From contig NC_073693.1 of assembly GCF_029784155.1 (NCBI RefSeq), forward strand, positions 187,819,802 through 187,883,801: a DNA stretch of 64,000 bases, written 5' to 3'. Positions 54,547 through 64,000 of the stretch are shown here, piece by piece; position 1 is the first letter of the stretch, and the number at the start of each line of letters is the position of its first letter. Both the position numbers and the translations under genes were made by a program. The stretch is from Uranotaenia lowii. Taxonomy: Eukaryota > Arthropoda > Insecta > Diptera > Culicidae. The notes beneath the pieces were generated by a model that was given only the letters and a program-made list of their open reading frames with translations, was not told where the DNA came from and ran no database searches.

Positions 54547-56958
54547 ACAGTCGTCCGCGCTTGTTGAGGCATTCCTCACTCGATCCACGTTGAAGTTTTC
54601 TGTGTCAGTAGTTTGATGTTAAGTTATTTTGTAATAAATGTTTGATGTTAAATGTCGCGTGTTCTGTGTTAATATGATGACCACAAGTTTCTCGGAATAT
54701 TCCGTCCTGAAATTGTAGCCGTTTTGGAAGGCTACATTTGCCGAACAATTACTGGATCGATTTCCCCCCCGGAGCCCTCCTTTCTTGGCCTTGGGACGCC
54801 CGAACCCGAACCCGAAGTGCGGATCGAAAGTATTTGGACGATCCAACACTTACTTATTATCTCTTTCCAGGTAATCCAGCTTCCAAGATTGCAAGGTCTC
54901 AAAACCGTCGTGTTTTCGCAACGGCTCATAGCTTTCAACAAGACTTTTGCTCCCGTTGGAGAATACGCAAAAAAAACCCTGTAATTGCTTGCTTGTGGCA
55001 TGAAGCAAATTCAGGCAGATCATCGACCAACATAGCCAGCTTTTTCCATCGAGTGCTATTGCATTATTTCACCATGAAGGAAGAATATACTTTACGGTTG
55101 GATAATTGTTCTGGTCAGAACAGAAAAACTGGTAGGCTATGACTAGTTGGCAACGAACGCGCTTTTTTTTCGTTCCGTCGCTGAAATTTTCTTTTCAATA
55201 TTTTAGCAGTGATTTTGAAAGAAAATTGTGAAATTTTTCTACTACTGAACGATCGGATGGTCCAATAGCTTGTGAAGGTTATCGTTTATAGAGACATTGT
55301 TTCTCTAACTGGATGGAATATTTCGGCTCTAAGCGCTACCCCAACTAGATACAATCAAAAGCCGGCCGGAAAAATGCTTCATCAACTTTCGGGAACCTGA
55401 GGCATTGCTTGTTATTTGGTGAGTTCGTTTCATAATATGTGATTCACGTATGTATTATTACCCTCAATTAAAGATCAGAAGCCCTTGTGGAATGACTTGC
55501 CCGTCTTCGAATTGTAGGTTTTAGTTTAACTACATCCATTGAATAAATTCATCTTCAAAAACTACCACAGATTAATTATAAAAAGCTTTAAAAGTTGTCG
55601 ATTTCGTAGTATTTGACACATGGGACGCTTACGAGGGTATATTTTATATGGGACAGAAACGGGTTGATATTTATTTTTCGAAAATTCTAGAATAAACTGT
55701 CTTTTTCATAGTTTTAGGTTGAAGAGCTATGAAAATAATGACGAATTGACGGGCTAGTACAAAAACCGAAAATTCATATGATACTGTATGCGAGTAGGGG
55801 CAGTGCATAAGTGCGTTAAATGAAAAAAAAAAATCTGATTCTCCGAACTGATTACACTCCGCACTGACCAAACCATCCCAGTTCAAAAATAGCTAATGGC
55901 AAAGGGATTCTCATGTTGTATGATCCGACATATGGGTTTATTTTTAAAGACAAATCGCTCAAAAACAGCAGATTAAATAAATCCCAGCCCAACCATCACC
56001 TTTCAACTCTAAACATGATTCACTAAGATTTTTCCTCCATCAAGTTCATCCGCGCAGTTAATATCCCGCGTTCGATTTATAAGCTGTCGACAAACATCAA
56101 CTTACTAAAATCCCCTCTGTTGAATCGAACAGAGATTGGTATGAGGCATAAATCCATGAAAGCATGTAATCTTCAGCACAGACGTTCGGAAAAGAAGTAA
56201 AGGAACCAGCTTGTTGAAAGCCATGTTTTCCGCCTTCTTTCATCGGCGTTTCCTTAACGAGTTTAGGCTCGTCACGTCCTCTCTGAACTGTACCAGTCAG
56301 TTTTTGATTTTTTTTTTCGTTGCTGCTGCTTCCGTTTCGGTCAAACCTCCCCGGGGCGGAAGAAGGAAGGAACCGGGCAAATTGAAAGACGAAAAGAAAA
56401 TGTTTGCTTTCCAAAATTTCCTACCCATTCTGGCTGATTGCTTCCGATTGGAGTGTGGCGAATGAGAAGACAATGCCAACCAGCCAGCCAGCAGCCGTAT
56501 CTGCGTTTGTTGATGGCGTGAAGTTTGACAGAGAATTTAAATAGGAAAGCTTCCCTTTTGAATTTACTTTTGATATTCCTCGTACCAAATGAGTGAAGAA
56601 AATTGACAGAGATTGAAGATAAATAAGGTCGGATATTGGTTGAAAAATCGTTCCGAGCTGAGAATCTTTCTGTTTTGTTTTTTTTTATCCTTTTGTTTTT
56701 TCTATCGATCAGCTTCACAAATCGGAACACAACCCTAAAAAATATTATTTCAATTTGAATTTTTTCATTGGCTTATTTTTTTGGTTTAGATGGTTTTTGT
56801 CATTCTAAAACGAAGTAAATTTGAAACTTTAGAAAAAAATTGTAGAATTAAGTAATGAAAATAAAGTTAAAAGAGCACGTAAAGCATTAAAGGGCTTAGC
56901 AACTTTGAGTTGATGCTCCATAAAAGAAGAAAAAAAAACAATGCAATTCATTTATGTA
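54547..56958. other. no recognised gene
   Basis: Reading frames near 54732-55142 and 56097-56730 are open for up to 134 codons on one or both strands but show no domain and no splice support. The less AT-rich stretches could be single-copy host DNA. Confidence 0.4.
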
Positions 56959-57619
56959 GGGGAGCAAGGAGATACTTGATCCCCTTTTCTTATTTTCATC
57001 ATATCTTTTTCGAAAAATTTAGCAATTCGCCGTCTTTTGCATTTTCTGACAGCGTGTAATTTCAAGTTTATATGCTCCAAAAAGTAGAACGATACTTGAA
57101 CCCGTAGAAGAACTAGAAGCATTTTCGTGAGTTTAAAAAAAAAGTGATATTTTTTAAGTTATAGGAGACTTGATCCTTTACTAAAGGAGACTTGATCCTC
57201 AATTCAGAGTTCCCAAACTCTAGGCAAAAATCTAGTAAAATTCAAAGATGAAAAGTTCGTTGACTGTTTTCTGCCATATTAGTTCTAATTTCACAGTTCG
57301 TAAGCATCGGATAAAGAGAATTCTGAAAGTTTGTCTACTACCCTAAAGTCATTGCATACTTTAAGGCGCAATTTCATACTTTTAGATAAATTCAGTATTT
57401 TTAGCCTTTTTTTATCAGATAATTTTTGGATAACCATTAGTTTTTGGACAGATATTGGTAATTTCATGATAAGCAATGATAACGATCCATTCAGAAGAAA
57501 AATATGTCTTTTTAGACTATAGGGATCAATAATACTCATAACATACACTTTGGAAAACTTCTTCTTAAAAAAATTGGGAGTTGACTATTGCTTTGAAAAT
57601 TTGGCATTATGAAGTTCAT
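56959..57619. mobile_element. truncated second copy of the GGGGATACTTGATCCCC MITE
   Basis: It starts GGGGAGCAAGGAGATACTTG after TA (56957-56958). It follows the inverted sequence of the element at 22265-23209 for about 660 bp, down to GGCATTATGAAGTTCAT, where it is cut off by unrelated DNA beginning CCCGAGCAGACTTTGATGCC. Confidence 0.75.
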
Positions 57620-58321
57620 CCCGAGCAGACTTTGATGCCTGAATCGATAGCAAACAGTAACCAAAATGAGCTATCAATGCCAAAATGATAGCATAATTCA
57701 GTATCACATTTTTCCCGATGGCAGAATTAGGTTTCATTAAAGCATCAATATTTCGAAATATGATGCCTAACCAATACCTGAATAAGGCATTGAGTCCAAA
57801 ATGAAAGCACCATTTGGTTTGGTAATTTCTAAGATAACAAAACGAGGCATCATTAAGGTTTCATTTAGTGAGAGCAAAATGAAAGCACGATTTGGTATTC
57901 ATTTTTTTGTGACTTTTTAGTGTTGATTTCTCAAGCATAGCAAATTTAGGCATCTTTAAGGTATCATAGCACAGGATACAATTTTGTATGATGTATGTTT
58001 TAAAAATCAGTTTTGGAAGAAATTGGCGTATAACATCGATAGCTAAACTAGGTATCAATAATTTATTTTTAATTTTCATAGGAAAAGATTTGAGATTTCG
58101 CTTATTTGTATTTTTGACCAAATTCACAAAAATCTATGAGATATTTTTTAATATGCAAACCCCCTAGTTTTTGTTTAATTATAAATATTTGGTCAAATAA
58201 TATAATCGCAGCACACTAAATCGGACTGGGCAATTCATAACACTGCAGTGCGACTTTAGAGCGAAACGTCAAATCTTGCTTAAATCTGTTTGCTACGCGA
58301 TACCGCTTTTTGAAATAATTC
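57620..58321. other. unassigned repeat-like sequence
   Basis: It begins CCCGAGCAGACTTTGATGCC, which looks like a transposon end because it truncates the preceding MITE. Words such as AAAATGAAAGCAC and AGGCATCATTAAGG recur within it. No matching right end was found. Confidence 0.35.
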
Positions 58322-59114
58322 CCCAAGTAACCATAAGCATTAAGCCAAAACCCTGAATCAGCATTAAATCAACATTTCTAATGCAAGTTAGCATGAAATC
58401 CACATTTCTAATGCAAGTTGGCATTATATCAACATTCATAATGCTTTTAGTTTTATATCAGCATTATTAATGCATAGAAGCAAAAAAGAAAATTAGCACT
58501 AATGATAGCACTATATGCACATATAGAGCTACTCTACAAAGTTAACAAGCATTAAGAGTGGTGTGACCCGGACAGTACTTGAAGTACGGGTTTTTTTCAT
58601 CCACCTTATCAGCATCAAGAGTGGTCGAAATGGTAAAGGCGCAAGGAAAGATAAAGGCTGCTGCGGGATCCTCGGTTCGAAACTCATCAAATGTAATCCA
58701 TATGTCAATTATATTTACTTCTTATTTCATAGAAGAATTAATTAAGCAGGCATAATTCTCCATTCAGCATGTTGATTGATGTTGTAGATAATAATTAATT
58801 ATTGTTTTGATTTTTGTTCATTTTAATTATTCAAAAAATAATAATTAAGTAAACAAAAGGTGTTCTAAGTATGCATTGTTAATGCTTTTAAACGGCTTGC
58901 GAAAAATGACGTTTTGATGGTGCACTAATTCAGCATTTGTAATGCTTATTAAAGGCTATGTTGTGATAGCATTTAATCAGCCCGCTATTTCGCCTTTTTA
59001 GCATTAAATCTGCATTATTTACGCATATAGTGCAAAACAAGCATTAATACAGAGTTATATATGGGAATATAGTGTTGATTAAGGGCTATGTTTTAGTGCT
59101 TATGGTTACTTGGG
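58322..59114. mobile_element. TIR element, ends CCCAAGTAACCATAAGCA
   Basis: The left end CCCAAGTAACCATAAGCATT and inverted right end CCCAAGTAACCATAAGCACT match, flanked by TC on both sides (a possible 2-bp duplication). Words such as AGCATTAA(A/T) and TAATGC recur many times in both halves. The centre contains a tRNA-like sequence. Non-coding. Confidence 0.75.
58608..58690 (+). ncRNA. tRNA-like sequence (Ser/Leu type) inside the TIR element
   Basis: AGAGTGGTCGAAATGGTAAA followed by GGCG is close to the D-arm/A-box of type II (Ser/Leu) tRNAs. 40 bp further CTCGGTTCGAAACTC is a full B box with a T-arm stem. The spacing and a possible long variable arm fit a type II tRNA, but the acceptor stem does not close, so it is a pseudogene or a SINE head rather than a working tRNA. 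Confidence 0.45.
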
Positions 59115-61942
59115 TCTGTTCGAAAAATATGTTGTGTTGACAACCCTTGGCAGTCTAGCTGTCAGCAACTGGCCATAAAGAGGAAAGGAAGAAGAAGAAG
59201 AAGAAATATATGTTGTGATTAAAAAACACTCTTTACTGATTTTTTGTATAGCGCTAAATAGTGTTTTTTTTCAGTCATATGAATAAGGTAGATCATTTAC
59301 TTTGATTGTATTCAATTTGTAATTTTGATTACATTTTCTTTAAAAATGAAGGCCAAGAAGAAGGAAAAAAAGCTGGAAACTATTAGAGCTTCAAGGGAAA
59401 GGAAGGCAAAAACAAAAACCCAGAGCAGAAAAAAATCGCTCAAATGTCAAATTGGTCTGATTAAATCATCGATCCTTGAGAAGGGAACACATTTTGTTTA
59501 TTGAAATTAACCATTTTTAAATTTTTTTAAGTATTAAAGAGTACTTTTAATTGAACAGGTTTGCAAACATTTCTCCGAAACAAAAGCATTTTAATCAAAG
59601 GAATTTTATTTGTCCTAAAATCAAAGGAAATTTTCCTTTGTTTTTGCCTAACTTTCCTTAGAAATAAAAAATCTTTTCGTTGCGTGTAGGATCGATGAAT
59701 TGAAAAAAGACTATTATAATTAAATTATATATTAAACTAAATTTGAAAACCAATACTAATGGCAATAGATTCTCACATAATTGAAAAACACAAAGCTTAG
59801 TTCAGATTTCTAGAATGCTAGCTTTCCAAATTTGCAAAACTTATCATATGTAAAACCTCCTTGTTTTCATTATTGTTTCTTAAATTTTGTTATTTTTCGT
59901 TTTCAAACATACGTTGTGTAATAGACGTAAAAGAACATTATAGTAATGCTTCTTATCTTAAATTTCAATAGATAATTTTTTTTTAAATAACACCAACGAA
60001 CTACTAGACATATTATTGATGGCACTGATCCAATCTAGGAGGGGAAACAAAACAAAAAAAAAAGTAAACAGTGCCGTAATTTTCAACATATTCAATCACC
60101 GGAGTTATTCCAAAATCCAGCAGTTTTCGCATCATTATTATTCAGTATATATTTATCAGTCGTTGTCTCAAGGTAAGTAAGATAAGAATTAAATTTTTAA
60201 TAACCCGTTTATCTATTTTTCAGTTTTTGGATCTCGCCATTGACGAAAAAGAAATTTAGCTATGATGAACCAAAGTACCGGACGGAAATATCCTTGAGCG
60301 ACTCAATCACAATCGAATCCAATTGGTTCATAATACCTTTGGTCCAACGATGACTAGAGTGAGGAAGACGGGCGAAAGAAAGGCCACAAAAATAAAAGCT
60401 AATGGGCGGTTGTCTAAACACCGGGTAAGTTCGACTTCTTTTTAAATTATTATATGTACATATATGATTTAACAAACTCCTGCAAATCATTGAGCTCGCT
60501 TTAAATTTGAAAACAAAAATTATGGTACACCGGGAGTATGGTAAATGAAAACAGCATACATAATTGAAACTTTAAAAATCATACAAGAATCAGGTGACTA
60601 TCATGTATGAGAAAAAGTATTCAATGTGTTGCTAGTCACATAATGTATTACGTTAATTGTTATGGACTGCTGGTGTCTGTTATCGCCGAGACCGGTTTGG
60701 AAAGAGGACAATTTTTCGTTATATAGTTTTCTACATTTACCAACAAATTGTTATGGCACAATATTCCCGTATCTTTGGATAACGTGCCGCTATCAAGCCA
60801 ACTCTTTTCTGAAATTGCATGGAACTGAAATCCTAAATATATTGCAAAAAAACGTTTGAGTTAATATATTCATGTAAATGAGCCTTTTAAATATTGAAAT
60901 TAGCAATATAAATACACCTGTACTTTGGTTTACTCGTTCAAACAGCACGATATGTAATCACCTTCTACAGAAAATGGATTTGAAAAAAATCACACAAATA
61001 GATAAGATTAAGGTGTTACCATGAGGTGTATTTCATTGTACTATGAATACCTCTTTCGCTTATAAACTGTTGCATAAACGTAGGCGATATTATAAGCGTT
61101 GCAGTGTAATATGAATATCGCCTTCAGTAAAACGTGCTTAGTAAAGGTAATATTTTCTAGCCTTTAAATGATTATCTGACCAGTGAACATATCAAATCGA
61201 TCCAATAACATGTTTTCATGACGTCGCATGTTTTTTTTTAAATTATTTTAATTTAATTTTTTATTTAATATATTGATGTTTTTGATTATTGACTAGATAG
61301 GATGGTAATCGATTATTGCCTTTAACTTAACCATTTATTTTTTGACAATATTTGAGGAAATCATATGACCTTCTAAGAATTTATATTCAACCAACCGTTC
61401 CAAAGCTCTTAAAAAATATCTTAAATGACGTTTTAAAGGCATGTATCCTGAAGTACACACTATTAATTTTTTAGTGTAAATTTATGTCAAATTGGATGCA
61501 CAAAACTGAAGCATCACTTTTGACATAAAATTACACTCGACAAAGACAGAAACGCTTGAAGCCATAAATTATCGAGACATAAAAGAGAATCATTAATGAT
61601 GTAATTTTATGTCAAACTTGATACACATAAATGAAACATCGCATTTCACGTAAAATTACATTACCTTTGACGTAAAAATATAGAACCATAAATTCTCAAA
61701 CCATACATTCAGGGAAGTTTTTCAGGCAATGAAAATAACCTGTTTTTTAGCCTAATAAATTTGATATATTGAGATCGTCTTTAGTTAGATAACCCTACAG
61801 AATTTGACTTAGAACTAAGGACAATGTAGAAAGGAATCGGCTCTTTACATGTGATGAAGCTCGTCATTTCATGTAATCCTACTGGAAAAGTACATGCAAT
61901 ACTACATATCATGCAATAATAGCGTATTCTTCTATATATCTA
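59115..61942. other. no recognised gene
   Basis: AT-rich. An exon-like stretch 60234-60424 on the plus strand is bounded by TTTTTCAG and GTAAGT but has stops in all frames. A 45-bp stretch at about 60748-60795 resembles 24272-24322 in the 2.2-kb TIR element. An inverted and tandem arrangement of TTTATGTCAAA words lies at 61465-61690. Confidence 0.4.
61465..61690. repeat. inverted/tandem TTTATGTCAAA repeat cluster
   Basis: GTGTAAATTTATGTCAAATT and the opposed TTTTGACATAAAATTACAC form one hairpin (61470-61548). A related pair, TGTAATTTTATGTCAAACTT and CACGTAAAATTACA, follows at 61600-61668. They look like two small foldback units in tandem. Confidence 0.5.
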
Positions 61943-63383
61943 CCGTGAACGGCCCTAATTCTGCGCAGTTAAGGATTTTTCAAATGTTTTAAGTTATAAA
62001 AAATTTACCTTTCAATAAATTTCCTCAAAATTTCGTGTACAGTTGGGTTGACTAACAAATTGAACGGCAAAAATAATGAGAGCTCAATTCCGGAGCAAAA
62101 ATGTGGATTATTTACAACATTTGGAAAAAATGCAAGTGGCCCTTATTCTGCGCACTATTTTCTATTTGTTCCTAATTCTGCGCATATGTCCCATATTCTG
62201 CGCACCCAAATAAAACCAATATACCATTCCGTACTTGTAAGACAAACATTGAATTTAATTAAAAAGTTGTTTTACGCTTAGTAAAGTATTACAAATTATG
62301 AAAAAGGGCCAATTCAAGCCTTGGATCTTTGAACCTTATATGACACTTTCTTTCACTTTTTCTTACACTTGCTATATGTTGCTTGCAGATGCTTTTTCCT
62401 GCAGCTCGCTTACCCAATATTTGTTGACCGATCACGTTCTTCGCCGGATCTGATCAAACTAACTTGTTTCGTTGGTGTGCAGTGCAGACTATTCCGACAT
62501 ACAGAAGAAGTTCCGGCGGGCCACAAAATCGCCCCAGCTGGGGGAACTACGCGCTGCTTCATTTGGTTTAATATCATTCAGTAACAGTTAGTCAACGAGT
62601 GCGAGTGAGCGGGTGAACCGAGAGAAGCTTCGCGTAGTTCCCCCAGCTGGGGCGATTTTGTGGCTTGCTGGAACTACTTCTATACGTCGGAACAGTCTGT
62701 ACAGTTGGGACCGAACGATTAACACGCGAACACGAAAGAGAACGCAAATCAAGATTTTCTTTTTTTTTTGTCAACAAAAGATATAGTTTCGAAGAGATTC
62801 CTAAGAAACTCCCAACAACTATACGGATACACAATCTTCATAAAACTTATTAGAAAACTGTAATTAAAAGTCTCCTAACTCCCTGCATTCAATTCCTTGC
62901 AGCTTTAACATCAGTTCACTCCGGTGCTTTTCATTCTGCGCATTAGGAACATAAGTAAACAAATGGTGTCAAATTCTGCGCATTGGTAAAATCATTGTTT
63001 TGATTTGAAAAACCATTTTTTTTCTCAAATTTTTTAGCAGTCATGTTCAGAATGATTTTATCTTCCCCGTAGATGCATTTCCGATGAGAAAATTCTGTTC
63101 AACACTGTTTCATTTGATCTTTTTGTTTTCCTAACACTTAAGCTGGACTGCTAACGGCGGCCATTTTTCAACGTTTGCTTCCTACATTTATTTTAATTTT
63201 TTCCATTTCTCGCGAACAACTTATCCGATTTCAAAATAATTGGAAGCATTTTGAAGATAAACAGTAACTGAAGAGTTTTAGCTTTTTTTCATGAATATTT
63301 TGTTCATCACATCTTGAAATATTTCTGTTTGAAAATGAAAATGCGCAGAGTTTGGGACTGCGCAGAATTAGGGCCGGTCACGG
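61943..63383. mobile_element. TIR element, ends CCGTGA(C)CGGCCCTAATTC, TA-flanked
   Basis: The left end CCGTGAACGGCCCTAATTCT and inverted right end CCGTGACCGGCCCTAATTCT match and are followed on both sides by GCGCAG. TA flanks both sides (61941-61942 and 63384-63385). The word TTCTGCGCA recurs in the subterminal regions near 62145, 62176, 62195, 62934 and 62978. The centre has an inverted repeat (62485-62698). No intact gene. Confidence 0.8.
62485..62698. repeat. inverted repeat with ~69-bp arms
   Basis: The left arm 62485-62553 and right arm 62631-62698 are reverse complements at roughly nine positions in ten, including the exact run CCACAAAATCGCCCCAGCTG. The 77-base loop is unrelated. It lies at the middle of the TIR element and may be a smaller insertion. 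Confidence 0.75.
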
Positions 63384-63385
63384 TA

Positions 63386-64000
63386 ATAAGAAAATTTACA
63401 TGTTGAGTTCTGTTTACATGAAATATACAATACTAGACTCTTTCTCTATTTACATCGGCAGTTTCATTAGTTCGAAAGTCATACAAGTACCTGTTGCAGC
63501 AGAGGCACAATTTTACCCTAAGTTTCTTTTTCTATAATGCCTGATTTCTAATCTTGCCCGTAGGACTTCGTTAGATAATAAGCATTACTTTTATCTTTCG
63601 AAACTAAAGTAGCAATTATTCGATGTCGCCAGAAAAAACTCCAAATTAGGTTGGTTTAAAGTGGGACCGAAATCATTTGATGCGTTACTAATAAAAAAAT
63701 ACTAATAAATACACAACTCAAGAAAATTTATTTTCACGATATTGAAATATTTTTTTAATAAATAATATTTGTATCATTATAATTCCATTTTTTTAAATAA
63801 CCTTTAAAGTATTACTTCCCAAGCTAAAGAGGTGTATCACAATATTTAAACTAATTTAAATTTTAAAATGTAACTTATTTTAAGAAATATAACCCTAGGC
63901 TCTAAAACAGTCTCTGAAATCCATTATTTCGTCTTTTTATGAAGCGTCTCACATCAAACAAGTCCCGATCAGATGTATAACAATTACATGAAAATCCTAT
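63386..64000. other. no recognised gene
   Basis: AT-rich sequence up to the end of the window, with no repeat or frame that I can support. Confidence 0.4.

Noticed and set aside
54738..55142. 134-residue plus-strand frame
   Set aside because: Open frames exist in several registers here on both strands, with no conserved domain or splice signal. I left it out.
1..64000. Integrated RNA-virus sequence, as is common in mosquito genomes
   Set aside because: No open frame in either direction shows capsid, polymerase or glycoprotein motifs of RNA viruses; all recognisable proteins belong to transposable elements.

Overview
This is AT-rich eukaryotic DNA with no host protein-coding gene that I can identify. 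It is packed with nested transposable elements of several classes. An arthropod-restricted R1-type LINE, a copia element primed from the inside of initiator tRNA-Met, several TA-flanked MITE families and a Helitron-like element all point to an insect. A culicine mosquito (Aedes-like) is the best guess; that is inference. I see no rRNA operon, CRISPR array or viral gene.

Layout. 0.2-2.0 kb: Helitron-like element. 3.3-4.3, 9.7-10.7 and 18.8-19.7 kb: three copies of one TA-flanked MITE family. 4.3-7.5 kb: LINE endonuclease fragment, then a decayed R1-type LINE. 13.8-15.9 kb: TIR element holding an intron-containing reading frame, between inverted minisatellites. 20.7-21.7 kb: a 944-bp hairpin element. 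21.8-31.0 kb: a minus-strand LINE broken by a MITE, a SINE-like piece, a 2.2-kb TIR element (also with a two-exon reading frame) and a young copia retrotransposon. 31.6-33.2 kb: three elements nested one inside another. 34.0-36.8 kb: a MITE family that inserted repeatedly into itself. 37.2-45.3 kb: LINE, containing a hAT element, containing a second hAT-like element that carries a 3.5-kb inverted satellite array, containing a sibling of itself. 46.1-48.7 kb: Tc1/mariner relic inside a small MITE. 49.4-50.2 kb: transposase-like remnants. 50.8-52.6 kb: probable solo LTR. 53.1-54.5 kb: hAT-type element. 57-63.4 kb: further TIR elements, one with a tRNA-like core.

Most element ends were fixed by three agreeing signs: terminal inverted repeats, exact target-site duplications (TSDs), and an interrupted reading frame or repeat that becomes continuous when the insert is removed. 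The relative order of insertion can therefore be read directly. The most notable object is the transposon at 39106-43950. It has a perfect 8-bp TSD and its interior is mainly a satellite of about 119 bp units arranged as two opposed arms. A short sibling of the same family carries a different tandem array and sits inside that satellite.
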